Shown in pieces: positions 54,856 through 63,658 of a DNA stretch of 64,000 bases. Origin of the DNA: Erwinia sp. OLFS4 (lineage in GTDB: Bacteria > Pseudomonadota > Gammaproteobacteria > Enterobacterales > Enterobacteriaceae). Position 1 is the stretch's first letter, and each line of letters opens with the position of its first letter. The stretch is from NCBI RefSeq assembly GCF_002752165.1, contig NZ_MOMB01000054.1:18983-82982 (forward strand), read 5' to 3'. A program made the translations under genes and the position numbers. Below the pieces are notes generated by a model that was not told where the DNA came from, did no database searches, and was given only the letters and a program-made list of their open reading frames with translations.

Positions 54856-55521
54856 ATGGAATTATTACAAGCGATCGGCCTTGGCCTGATAGTACTGCTG
54901 CCGCTGGCTAATCCTCTTACTACCGTCGCCCTGTTTCTTGGCCTTGCCGGAGAAATGAATTTTACCGAGCGTAACCGCCAGTCGCTGCAGGCCTCAATTT
55001 ATGTGTTTATCATCATGGCAGGGGCCTTTTATGCCGGTAATGTGGTGATGGATACCTTTGGTATCTCAATTCCCGGCCTGCGCATTGCCGGCGGACTGAT
55101 AGTGGTCTTCCTGGGTTTTCGCATGCTGTTCCCGCCACATCAGGCCGGGCGCTTTCTGGAAGCCGAGCATAAAAAGAATGAAATGAATGAACAAAAATCG
55201 GTCAGCATCGCTTTTGTCCCATTAGCCATGCCGAGCACTGCCGGTCCCGGTACCATTGCCATGATCATCAGCACCGCATCCACTATTCACGACAGTAACG
55301 CCTTCCCCAAATGGGTGCTAATGGCCGCGCCACCGCTGACCTTTTTATGTATCAGTATCATCCTGTGGTTATGCCTGCGCAGCTCCGGAGCCATTATGCG
55401 GCTAGTGGGTAAAGGCGGCATTGAAGCAATCTCCCGTCTGATGGGCTTTTTACTGGTGTGCATGGGCGTGCAGTTTGTGATTAACGGCATTGAGGAAGTG
55501 GTGGCGCATTTCCCCCACTAG
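54856..55521 (+). CDS. marC: MarC family inner-membrane protein (UPF0056)
   Basis: The 221-residue protein closely resembles E. coli MarC, a six-helix membrane protein of unknown function that was once thought linked to antibiotic resistance. Segments include [65 protein letters not shown] and [29 protein letters not shown] lies 7 bases before the ATG. It is not next to marRAB here. A candidate small RNA is encoded convergently just downstream. Confidence 0.94.
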   Translation: MELLQAIGLGLIVLLPLANPLTTVALFLGLAGEMNFTERNRQSLQASIYVFIIMAGAFYAGNVVMDTFGISIPGLRIAGGLIVVFLGFRMLFPPHQAGRFLEAEHKKNEMNEQKSVSIAFVPLAMPSTAGPGTIAMIISTASTIHDSNAFPKWVLMAAPPLTFLCISIILWLCLRSSGAIMRLVGKGGIEAISRLMGFLLVCMGVQFVINGIEEVVAHFPH

Positions 55522-55590
55522 GCCGTCCCTACCACGCTGCCAGCGCCTCTGACCGGCGAATGCCTGCCGCCGGCAGGGATTCGCCAGGAC

Positions 55591-55686
55591 AAAAAAAACC
55601 CGCACGAAGCGGGAATAAGACGAGCATTGCATATCTTTAGATGAAAGTGACGAGGAAATCACTTTTGTGTGCCTCACTAAGCTAGC
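55591..55686 (-). ncRNA. Candidate trans-acting small RNA (about 96 nt)
   Basis: A complete stand-alone transcription unit is visible on the minus strand: a promoter at 55693-55721, a start near 55686, and a terminator whose GC stem CCCGC/GCGGG (55599-55613) is followed by eight T residues (55598-55591), the U-tail typical of Hfq-binding RNAs. Inside is a perfect 7-bp hairpin, AAAGTGA/TCACTTT (55644-55665), presenting the loop TTTCCTCG. The loop contains CCUC, complementary to Shine-Dalgarno GAGG, so base-pairing with ribosome-binding sites is plausible. No reading frame with a good start is present. I do not recognise it as a named enterobacterial small RNA. It lies between marC and the reverse-transcriptase remnant. 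Confidence 0.65.
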
Positions 55687-55692
55687 GAGGGC

Positions 55693-55721
55693 AGATTACA
55701 GCCGTGTGACAATCACTGCAA
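55693..55721 (-). promoter_or_regulatory. Sigma-70 promoter of the candidate small RNA
   Basis: The minus strand reads TTGCAG (55721-55716), 17 bases, TAATCT (55698-55693): four of six -35 and four of six -10 consensus bases at ideal spacing, about 7 bases upstream of the inferred start. Confidence 0.6.
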
Positions 55722-56052
55722 TTTTCCCCGTCTGTTGCACCGGCTTATCCGCACTACAGCCAGATAACCTTTCCGCGGCTATCCGCCAGAAAATTCAGCC
55801 GTATCCAGAGCGGATTTATCACCGTTCCGGAACGCCGGCCAGTAACCTCAGCCCCCATAGTCCCTCGCCTGTGCCATCTAATGTCAAATTGCCTCCTGTC
55901 GCCAGCAATATCGCCCAAACAAGGGCAACAGACGGTCCGCTCTGGGGAAAATTAGCGCCGGCAGGCAGCCGGATAAAGAAAACGGCACGTCGCGCTCAGC
56001 CGCCAAGGCAACCTGCCCGTACACTCGGCAGAGGGTAACAAAGGAGCACAAG
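55722..56052. other. Intergenic stretch without a recognisable gene
   Basis: Only short overlapping frames occur here. The longest (plus strand 55667-56038, 123 codons) has no ribosome-binding site, no family similarity and low-complexity Pro/Arg/Ser content. I see no clear promoter, terminator or repeat apart from the upstream part of the small RNA promoter region. Confidence 0.5.
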
Positions 56053-56118
56053 ATGGAACTGGCCACCCTGGTATTCTTCGCCATCGTCCTGACGGTAATT
56101 GCGGTTAAGGTACGCTGA
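56053..56118 (+). CDS. Predicted 21-residue single-pass membrane peptide
   Basis: ATG at 56053 is preceded by AAGGAG with a 6-base spacer, the best ribosome-binding site in this kilobase. It opens a 21-codon frame ending TGA at 56118. The peptide is almost entirely hydrophobic (LATLVFFAIVLTVIAV) with a basic end KVR, as in small stress-related membrane proteins or type I toxins. I recognise no family. It may be a fossil because its neighbourhood contains pseudogene debris; expression is unproven. Confidence 0.45.
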   Translation: MELATLVFFAIVLTVIAVKVR

Positions 56119-56183
56119 TAGACACATAGCTGGTTTACCTGTGTCAACCGGTAATCCGCGGCCATGTCACGCCAGTTGCATGC

Positions 56184-56492
56184 CGCCAGCGCGACATGCA
56201 TGACTTTATTATGCTGGCCCCCACGCGATGGACCTTACGTCGTGCGGTGCGGGACCTCAATCATTTCCTGGAAAATCATGGTGTTATACTCCTCCCGGAC
56301 AAAACCCAGCTCGGGAAAACAGAACGGGGTTTTGACTGGATGGGATTATGGTTTAAAAAGCCTGGGATGCATTCCATTGCACCCCGGGCAGTAAGTAAAC
56401 ACCATCTGCAGTGTCGCCGGCTTTATAAGCAAATTCGTCACCTGAACAAAGACATTCAGGCTGCACCAATGGCGTTATACCGCAGACGGTGA
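56184..56492 (+). pseudogene. Remnant of a group II intron/retron-type reverse transcriptase (C-terminal part)
   Basis: The frame from about 56184 to the stop at 56492 encodes DMHDFIMLAPTRWTLRRAV, LLPDKTQLGKTERGFDWMG and RLYKQIRHL. These correspond to the C-terminal half of RNA-directed DNA polymerases of the integron/retron-associated type (YMDDFVILAPTRWKLR, HPDKTFIGRIERGFDFLGY). The catalytic YxDD is changed to DMHD, and fingers and most of the palm are absent. It is therefore inactive debris of a mobile element. It sits directly before the large adhesin locus. Confidence 0.75.
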
Positions 56493-56735
56493 GTCAGGAC
56501 CCTGATGCCGCACCCGCCGGGTGAGCAAGACGGGCGTGTATCAGTCCCATCCAATACACCGGCGACAACAGTAAGCCTAGGCGCTGCCTCTTGACGAGAA
56601 CAACGCCCCATCCGACGACTTATGCGCATGATCTAGAGTTGGTTCTCCCCGGGCGTCGCATCGCCTGATTTTGCAATGCACACCCCGCACCTGAAAATAC
56701 CAACCCAGAAATGGCCCTGGTTGATCGATTGCAGA

Positions 56736-59700
56736 CTACTTTGCTACGCATAATACGCTGTGATATATGTTCTCATCATCAAACGATGCAGACCATCTGG
56801 AACTGTCTGTGACCGGGATGGCCGTTGATATTATCCCATATTCGCCGTCGCTGGAATCCGAGGTCCACACCGTGAACATGCCTTCTGCGCCTTCTTCTCC
56901 CGGGCTCGCTTTAGTGATGCCATCGAAGTATCCAGAGTCAGCGAGTGCCAGGGCTTCGGCTCTGGTGGGGAGACGCTTGTCTTTGCAATAATTCAATGCG
57001 CCCTCCCATGGCATAGTGATGCCTGACGATCCATTGTATGTGCCGTCGTCATTGACGTGAAGTGTCTTTTCGACCGTTACCATTACAACCGGGAAGGACG
57101 TTATTTCTGCAGTTCCGTACAACAGAGCGAGTCCATTCGGCGTGCCGTGAGCGACACCGCTGATGTCCGCCGTATAATGTCCCGTAGTCGCGTCCAGTGA
57201 TTTATTTGCGATATCGAAACGGCTCGTGCCGGTTCCCTTTACCGCTATATCCACTTTACTGCTGTCGGTAACCAGGTTATCGAACCTGTCCTTCAGTACC
57301 CAGGTTACACCCGTGACCGTCGCCTCTTCCTTTATACTCAATGCCGACGGCACCGTGGACTTAGACGCATCCGGCGGACCGGCGACGAACGTCGTGCTGA
57401 CCGTAGATGTCAGATTTGGGATGGAGGCACCCTTGTATTGCGGTGTAACGACGACTGTCCGTGCTTTTGTCGTTTTGAGCGTGGCTTTGTATTCACCCGG
57501 TGTCTGCACCTCCTCTGTGAATCCGCTGAACGTATCAGCGCTCACACTGGCGCTGAACCCAGGAGTCAGGTTGCTGGCCGGCACGCCAGTGATGAGATTG
57601 CCGTACCCGTCCTTGAGTACAAGCTCATACGACTGTTCTTCTACGCCGTCCGCCAGCACTGTCGATGCCACTGTCCCGGTGAACACTGATTTACCGACAC
57701 CACCTACCGGGGTACCCGGATTCACCGTGAGCGCCGCCGTGCTGGTACCCAATTGGCTACCTTTATAAGTGACGTGGAATGCCGTGACTCCCGCAAGTTT
57801 CCCGGTAACGACCGCCTTGTATGTGCCACCCGACGTGTAACTTAGCGCAGCAATATCCACGTTCGCGGCATTATCCGCTACAAACGCGAGCGTCGAGGCG
57901 TTGAGTGTCTCAATTGGGTTGTTGTTTGCATCCTTCGCGGTGAACGACAGCGTAGCCGTGCCTCCGGCTATTACCGTCGCGCTTGTGCTACCGTCAATCG
58001 TCAGGGATGACGACATCGTGGCATCCGGCGCAGCTGAAACGAACGTCGTGCTAAGCACGCTCAGGCCAGTGATAGTATTGCTCTTGTATTTCGCCGTGAC
58101 GTTGACTGTACGTGGTTTTGTCGTTTTGAGCGTGGCTGTGTATGTCCCCGGTGTCTGCGACATCTCAGTGAAACCGCTGAACGTGTCTGTGCTCGCGCTG
58201 TCGCTGAATCCGGGGGCCAGATCGCTGGTCGAAGCGCCGGTGATGATATTGCCATACACGTCCTTGAGGACCAGCGTGTATGTCTGCGCCTGTACGTTGT
58301 CTGCCAGTACATCCGATGGCATTGACTTGCTGAATACTGATTTGCCACTACCACCTACCGGGGTACCCGGATTCACCGTGAGCCTCGCCGTGCTGGTGCC
58401 CAATTGGCTACCCTTATAAGTGACGTGGAATGTCGTCGCTCCGGCAAGTTTTCCGGTGACGACCGCTGTGTATATGCCGCCAGTCGCGCGAGTCAGCGGG
58501 CCAATATCCACATTCGCGGTGTTATCCGGTACGAACGCAAGCGTCGTTGCGTCAAGTGTCTCGATCGGGTTGTTGTTTACATCCTTCGCGGTGAACGACA
58601 GTGTGGCCGTGCTTCCGGCTATTACTGTCGTACTGGCACCATCGCCAACAAACGTCAGGGCTGACGACCTCGTGGCGTCCGGAGACGCTGCAACAAAGGT
58701 CATATTTTTCACCAGAGACGCATTCATCGCTGCGCCGTTGCGGGTTGGCGTGAATGTGTATACCCCAGCCGCTGTTGCGGTCAGTGTACCCGTGTACACG
58801 CCGGTGCCCGCACCCGTCGCCGTAAAGCCGCTGAACGAGGCACCCGTTGTCGGGGAAAGTGTCCCGGCAAGCGCCCCGGCATCTGCGCTGGTCAGCGGAT
58901 TATTCAGTGCATCCTTCAGGGTCAGCGTCAGTGTGATGCGCTCCGTTCCGTCTGCGACAGCCGATGGTTTGTCCGTGACAAGACCGGAGCGCCCGCTGGT
59001 ATAGTCGGGGTCGCCGGCTGTCACGACAAGACTCTGACTAAGAGTACCAACAGCAGTACTGTCAATCTCAGGATGGACAGCAATACCTGCCACTGGCGTC
59101 GCCAACAGCCCGTTCAGTGTAGCGGTGTACTTACCGTTCGCATAGGTAATCTGGCCAACGGAAACCATTTGATTATTGGCAGACACAAAAGACAGGCGGC
59201 TGCCCAGGTCCACAATAGCATTACCTTTTGCATCATGTGCAACAAAGGTCGCTGTCGTCGTGGCTCCGGATTTAATCCCCGGATCGGCAATTGTGAATGA
59301 GGTGCCGGATGCGGGTGACGGGTCAATCGCGCCCGGCCGGAGGGTTACGTCCGTCTTCAGGTTCTGGATGTTACCGCCGTCATATGTCACTTGCACACTC
59401 ACAGCACCCGCCGATGTACCATGTAATTGACCTTGATACGTCCCCGCTGTTGTGGTCTCGGTAAAGCCGTCAAATGTAACACCGGTAACCGGGGCACTAT
59501 TTCTGGTCACTAACACATTGAGTTTACTGGCTTTGCCACTGAGGACATTACCCTTAGCATCCTTAAGCTCAAGATTCAGCCTGCTCTTGTCGGTATCATT
59601 AGCCTCAATTGACGTGGGGTTCGGAATGATACTGCTTGCTCCGTTCCCCTGACTTGGTGCGCCAGCCTGCAGCGTCACCGGTTTTCCCTTCGCGGTCAGT

Positions 59701-60986
59701 GGTGTACCAGCATCGACCGGAGTCACCGTATAATCACCCGCCTTTGTCCCTTTCAGGCTGGCGGTGTAACGACCGGATCCCACGCTGCCCGTCATCGCGA
59801 CATCTGTTACCGTAACCTCCGGACTGCCCATAACAGTGCCATTACTGTCCGTGACTGTGAAGGCCAGGGCATTTCTGTCGACAAGATCACCAATACCGTT
59901 ATCATTGACGTCTTTCGCCGTAAATATCAGAGTCGCAGTGGCCGTTCCATCAGCTGCTATCGGGCTACCCTCAATATTAAAGTCTGAGGTAGTCACGTCA
60001 GAGGCTTTGGCGGCCGTCATTTCAAGTGGCTGTGCCGCGCCGGTCAGTTCCTGACTGTTGAATACCGGAACTACCTTATAGGCGCCCGCTTTCGTCCCCC
60101 TCAGCGTTGCAGTGTATTCATTGTCTTTACCCGCCACTTTCGTGACTGCAGAGAGTGTGTAACCAGTAGTATTCACATCCGTGTTAGTGGCGGCGTCTTT
60201 CAGTTTAAACGTCAGATTACCGGTAAGATCTCCATTGATAGCATTTCCTTTTCCGTCACGGGCCGTGAATGTCAGCGTGGCCTCATGGCCCTGCTCACTG
60301 GCATCCGTCGTGATAACAGACGGGGTCACGACAAATTCGGATGTCCCGTTCGCATCAGAGGGCGTCGTGCCCGGATTCAGGGTCACCGTGTTAACCCCTT
60401 CCAGGCTCAGCACCTGTCCGGCACCATGGCTGACGCTGACGGTATAGTGCCCCGCCTTTTCCCCGGTCAGGGTAAAGGTGTACTCACCCTGCGTGTTGCT
60501 CGCCTGCGCTGGCATCACCGTCACCTCCGGCGCAGTGACCGTGGCTCCCGCCGCATTTTTCACCGCCGCCACCAGGCTGCTTTCCAGCTTAGGTACGCCG
60601 TTACCGTACGCATCCGCCACAAACACCGTCAGGGTGGACTGTTCATCACCATCCGCCGCAATGTTCGGCGGCGTTATAATAATCGTGGATTTACCGTTTG
60701 CATTCGTATCATCCGGTGCACCTGCATTCAGAGTGACACGCGCCGGCGTGACGGACATCGCCTTACCATTAATCTCCGGTGTGACCGTGTACTCACCCGC
60801 AGTCGTTCCCGTCAGTGACACCGTATAAACGCCCGCTTCGGTCTCTGTCGGCACCCCGGAAATCGTAACATGCGCCGGCACGGCACCACTGCTATCCGCT
60901 ATATGGAAGCTCAGGAGGTTATTTTTGGCGAGCCTCCTCATGGGGTTATTATTTGCATCCATTGCTCTGAGGGTCAGCTCTGTCAC
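56736..60986 (-). CDS. Inverse autotransporter adhesin, downstream part: Ig-like repeats and lectin-like C-terminus
   Basis: This 1416-codon frame continues the adhesin begun at 63658. It has no signal peptide; its first possible start is a GTG (60986) overlapping the stop of the upstream frame. It encodes about 12 bacterial Ig-like modules of 95-120 residues, each with the pattern ...LTVxVKDxxGNxV...GxYTATLxGTxAGxYTVTP. It ends in a domain with two cysteines (ALNYCKDKRLPTRAEALALADSGYF...VWTSDSSDG...YHSVLCVAK), like the C-type-lectin-like adhesion tips of invasin/intimin proteins. The first module is split exactly across the frame junction, so this is the second half of a single gene, not an independent one. 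Modules 8-9 and 10-11 are near-identical copies. In the protein as read it would be cytoplasmic and useless without frameshifting. Confidence 0.85.
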   Translation of the reverse strand: MTELTLRAMDANNNPMRRLAKNNLLSFHIADSSGAVPAHVTISGVPTETEAGVYTVSLTGTTAGEYTVTPEINGKAMSVTPARVTLNAGAPDDTNANGKSTIIITPPNIAADGDEQSTLTVFVADAYGNGVPKLESSLVAAVKNAAGATVTAPEVTVMPAQASNTQGEYTFTLTGEKAGHYTVSVSHGAGQVLSLEGVNTVTLNPGTTPSDANGTSEFVVTPSVITTDASEQGHEATLTFTARDGKGNAINGDLTGNLTFKLKDAATNTDVNTTGYTLSAVTKVAGKDNEYTATLRGTKAGAYKVVPVFNSQELTGAAQPLEMTAAKASDVTTSDFNIEGSPIAADGTATATLIFTAKDVNDNGIGDLVDRNALAFTVTDSNGTVMGSPEVTVTDVAMTGSVGSGRYTASLKGTKAGDYTVTPVDAGTPLTAKGKPVTLQAGAPSQGNGASSIIPNPTSIEANDTDKSRLNLELKDAKGNVLSGKASKLNVLVTRNSAPVTGVTFDGFTETTTAGTYQGQLHGTSAGAVSVQVTYDGGNIQNLKTDVTLRPGAIDPSPASGTSFTIADPGIKSGATTTATFVAHDAKGNAIVDLGSRLSFVSANNQMVSVGQITYANGKYTATLNGLLATPVAGIAVHPEIDSTAVGTLSQSLVVTAGDPDYTSGRSGLVTDKPSAVADGTERITLTLTLKDALNNPLTSADAGALAGTLSPTTGASFSGFTATGAGTGVYTGTLTATAAGVYTFTPTRNGAAMNASLVKNMTFVAASPDATRSSALTFVGDGASTTVIAGSTATLSFTAKDVNNNPIETLDATTLAFVPDNTANVDIGPLTRATGGIYTAVVTGKLAGATTFHVTYKGSQLGTSTARLTVNPGTPVGGSGKSVFSKSMPSDVLADNVQAQTYTLVLKDVYGNIITGASTSDLAPGFSDSASTDTFSGFTEMSQTPGTYTATLKTTKPRTVNVTAKYKSNTITGLSVLSTTFVSAAPDATMSSSLTIDGSTSATVIAGGTATLSFTAKDANNNPIETLNASTLAFVADNAANVDIAALSYTSGGTYKAVVTGKLAGVTAFHVTYKGSQLGTSTAALTVNPGTPVGGVGKSVFTGTVASTVLADGVEEQSYELVLKDGYGNLITGVPASNLTPGFSASVSADTFSGFTEEVQTPGEYKATLKTTKARTVVVTPQYKGASIPNLTSTVSTTFVAGPPDASKSTVPSALSIKEEATVTGVTWVLKDRFDNLVTDSSKVDIAVKGTGTSRFDIANKSLDATTGHYTADISGVAHGTPNGLALLYGTAEITSFPVVMVTVEKTLHVNDDGTYNGSSGITMPWEGALNYCKDKRLPTRAEALALADSGYFDGITKASPGEEGAEGMFTVWTSDSSDGEYGIISTAIPVTDSSRWSASFDDENIYHSVLCVAK
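57366..58673 (-). repeat. Tandem duplication of about 650 bp inside the adhesin
   Basis: Two adjacent units of about 651-654 bases, each encoding two Ig-like modules, are nearly identical at DNA level. For example CACCTACCGGGGTACCCGG occurs at 57701 and again at 58352, 651 bases apart, within a longer shared stretch. This is an in-frame duplication likely produced and changeable by recombination. Confidence 0.8.
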
Positions 60987-63658
60987 CCCCCCACTTCAAT
61001 TTCAGGAGGTTCAGCCTGAAATTTCGAGTCGCCACTAACAGTCATTGTATCCGCCGTCAGGGTCAGATGCCTGACCAGTCCACTTACCTCAACAGCATCA
61101 ACCCATGCGCGTACGGCAAAAATCCCCGTACGGGTCCCGGAAAGCGTAGCATGATACACCCCATCCGGGCTCTCCTCCACCGGCCCCACATCAAGATCCT
61201 GCTGCAGAGCGGCATTCGCAGTCAGCGCCCGGCGGGAAGCCTGGTCTGGCTCTTCCATCAGGAATCCAACAGAAAAGCTTACTGCACCACTCCCCAGATG
61301 CTTAATGGCATTACCATATTCATCCACCGGGGTGAAAGTAACGATCGCCTGTGATTTACCATCAGCAACGAAAGGCTCACCCTCTATCTTCATGTCTGAC
61401 TTAACGACGTCTGGCTTGCGACTGGCGGTCAGCGTGACCTTTTCACCAGCGACGCCCAGGGTCATATTGTTGTACAGGGGCACGACCGTCCAGGTGTCCG
61501 CTTTTGTGCCGCTCAGGGATGCCGTATAGTTACCCGTGACGCCGTCTTCTTTCACCACCGACACGGTAACTTCACCCTTTGCTGGCGGCTGTCCGTCACT
61601 GCCCTTCACACCAAAACTCAGACGGCCAGCAATGCCACTGATGACCTCGCCATGCACGTCCCTTGCATTAAAATGCAGCTCTGACGATTCAGTATTGTTC
61701 GCAACAATACTGGGCTGAATGAGATAAAATTTCGATCTGCCAGAATTTGGTATATCCCGGCTGATGCTCAACTGAGCAGCCGTTAATGTCTCCCCAAAAA
61801 TCTCCGGCGTCAGCGTCAGGCTTTCACTGGTGGTTCCTGCCGTTACCGTCACCTCATATACCCCGGTGCTTTTTTTAACCGGCGCAGAAACCGTTGCCTC
61901 AGTCATCCCCGCCGCACGGGCAGCTTTCACCGCACCGGTACCCCGGGTAGTGATGATCTTAATGTCTTGCACCGCCGTGTCCACCGGCTTCATCTGACTG
62001 TCTTTTACGGTCAGCGTCAGGACTTCCTTGCTCTCACCGTCCGCCGCCAGAATGCTGTCTGCCGGCGTGAAGGTGCTGTTCTTTTTGTCCAGCAGAGGCG
62101 TCTCAACGGTGAGCTGAGTATGACTCTCCCCTGAACGGTTGCCTTTCTTATCAACGGCCACACCGGTGAGGGTGTAGGTGTTTACCGCCGATGCTTCCTG
62201 ATGGTATGGCGGCAGCACCGCGTTATATCCGCCGGCATTGTCGGCCTCAATCAGGCCACCCGCAGCCAGCAGGGACGACGCCTCCCAGTCTATATGGTCC
62301 AGACCGTACTTGCTGGTTACCGAGACGCCAAGGGATTTGTGCTCACCCGGATGTCCGGTCACCAGGTCCAGCGCATGGAGGTGAATAACCTCCTTTTTAC
62401 GGTACTCAAGAATGATGTTGTTGTTGCGGTCCACCAGGTCGTAACGGCTACCCGCCAGGCTGCGCATCGCCCCGACCGCAGCCGGGTCAAGCTGCTGACG
62501 CCACGATACCCCCGGCTGGAAGGTCAGGCTCACATCAAAGCGCGTATCGTTCTTACCGGAACCCCCCTGACGCTGCTCGGCGCCGAGGGTCAGCAGCGGG
62601 AACGGAGTGTAGTTAATACCCGCCGTGATGGCATGCGGGTCACTCTGGCGGTTGTCCTTACCGAACAGCGCCACCTCATCACCATAGTATTGTTCAAACA
62701 CCAACTTGCCGCCCAGCTGCGGCAGCGCAGGCAGCCACGCCTGGGCACGAATGTCCCAGCCATTGGCCGGGCGCTCCTGGTAATCAGTCAGGTCCGGTGA
62801 ATCCTTCCAGCCGCTCAGGCGCATATAGCTGTTGGCCCCCAGCTTCATATAATCACGCCAGTACTCAAGCCCGAGGCCCGCACGGGTATGCTCATGAGAA
62901 AAGTCGTGGTCCAGAAAGGTGTTAGCTCCCAGCATCCAGTCGTCATTAAACCAGCGCGTACCTAGCCCCAGGTTACCCTGGGCACGGTCGTCGGTGCGGT
63001 GGAGACTTCCCTGCGAGAACACCAGCATGTCGCTGCGCTCATACCAGGGAACCAGCAGGTCAAGCTGGGAGTTCTTCAACGAGAACTTTTCATCAGCGTT
63101 CAGCTGCACACGAGCGGTACCGAAATGGCTCAGCCATTGCTGTAATACGCCGCCGGCCGTACCGGTGGCCATCCCTCTGGCCATTGAGGCAGCCGCCTGC
63201 CCCTGATGGGTATTTTTCAGGAACCCCCCGGCCTGGGAGGCCAGTCCGGCTATTTTATTCGTCGTTTCATCATCCTTTGTGCTTTCTCTATTTTTTTGTG
63301 GATTGTTCTGCAAAGAAGAGGATAACGGCGCGGATGGAACATCTAACTCATCTCCAGGCTGAAGATTATTAAATCCGTGAGCAAAAACCCGGAACTGGTT
63401 GAGCTTACTTAACGCAGACAGGCTTATGTTGAATTTTTTCGCCACCGACGCCGTGGTTTCCCCCACTGAAAGCGTATAGACCCGGGTGCGGGAAAACTCA
63501 GAGTCCGCCGGTTTATTCAGGAAATGGGCTTCCCTGACGTCACCGGCTATTGCTGGTGTAAATGACACTGCCAGCGGAAATACTACCTGAAAGACAATAT
63601 TCAGCCAGGCAAAAAGGCGCAGATGTGGGAAAGATGGCTTCCCAAAATTTGCATTCAT
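60983..63658 (-). CDS. Inverse autotransporter adhesin (intimin/invasin family), N-terminal part
   Basis: The 891-residue frame has an atypically long signal peptide (about 1-39, ending TPAIAG). A LysM domain follows (about 45-105: YTLSVGETTASVAKKFNISLSALSKLNQF), then the inverse-autotransporter beta-barrel (about 150-420: GTARVQLNADEKFSLKNSQLDLLVPWYE, WMLGANTFLDHDFSHEHTRAGLGLEYW, GNDTRFDVSL-type strands). A linker and three complete Ig-like modules come next. A fourth module begins with SKFQAEPPEIEVGG and is cut by TGA at 60985. The barrel inserts in the outer membrane and exports the C-terminal passenger. The stop is caused by a run of seven G; with eight the frame would continue into the 1416-codon frame, giving about 2300 residues. 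Even if truncated, barrel and three modules could be surface displayed. A weak GGAT lies upstream of the ATG. Confidence 0.9.
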   Translation of the reverse strand: MNANFGKPSFPHLRLFAWLNIVFQVVFPLAVSFTPAIAGDVREAHFLNKPADSEFSRTRVYTLSVGETTASVAKKFNISLSALSKLNQFRVFAHGFNNLQPGDELDVPSAPLSSSLQNNPQKNRESTKDDETTNKIAGLASQAGGFLKNTHQGQAAASMARGMATGTAGGVLQQWLSHFGTARVQLNADEKFSLKNSQLDLLVPWYERSDMLVFSQGSLHRTDDRAQGNLGLGTRWFNDDWMLGANTFLDHDFSHEHTRAGLGLEYWRDYMKLGANSYMRLSGWKDSPDLTDYQERPANGWDIRAQAWLPALPQLGGKLVFEQYYGDEVALFGKDNRQSDPHAITAGINYTPFPLLTLGAEQRQGGSGKNDTRFDVSLTFQPGVSWRQQLDPAAVGAMRSLAGSRYDLVDRNNNIILEYRKKEVIHLHALDLVTGHPGEHKSLGVSVTSKYGLDHIDWEASSLLAAGGLIEADNAGGYNAVLPPYHQEASAVNTYTLTGVAVDKKGNRSGESHTQLTVETPLLDKKNSTFTPADSILAADGESKEVLTLTVKDSQMKPVDTAVQDIKIITTRGTGAVKAARAAGMTEATVSAPVKKSTGVYEVTVTAGTTSESLTLTPEIFGETLTAAQLSISRDIPNSGRSKFYLIQPSIVANNTESSELHFNARDVHGEVISGIAGRLSFGVKGSDGQPPAKGEVTVSVVKEDGVTGNYTASLSGTKADTWTVVPLYNNMTLGVAGEKVTLTASRKPDVVKSDMKIEGEPFVADGKSQAIVTFTPVDEYGNAIKHLGSGAVSFSVGFLMEEPDQASRRALTANAALQQDLDVGPVEESPDGVYHATLSGTRTGIFAVRAWVDAVEVSGLVRHLTLTADTMTVSGDSKFQAEPPEIEVGG
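60986..60992 (-). other. G7 homopolymer at the frame junction of the adhesin
   Basis: Seven consecutive G on the coding strand read GTG-GGG-GGG-TGA. One extra G, or a -1 slip on the run, gives GTG-GGG-GGG-GTG-ACA and joins the two frames as VGG-VTELTL, continuing the Ig-like module without gap. This is either a slippable contingency tract, a frameshift mutation or a sequence error. Confidence 0.85.

Noticed and set aside
55667..56038. 123-codon plus-strand frame in the marC-adhesin gap
   Set aside because: No ribosome-binding site, low-complexity content and no recognised domain; it also overlaps the small RNA promoter region.
60983..60986. Overlapping GTG/TGA at the adhesin junction read as a normal translationally coupled start of a second gene
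   Set aside because: The second frame starts in the middle of an Ig-like module and has no export signal, so a separate protein makes no biological sense; a split single gene explains it better.
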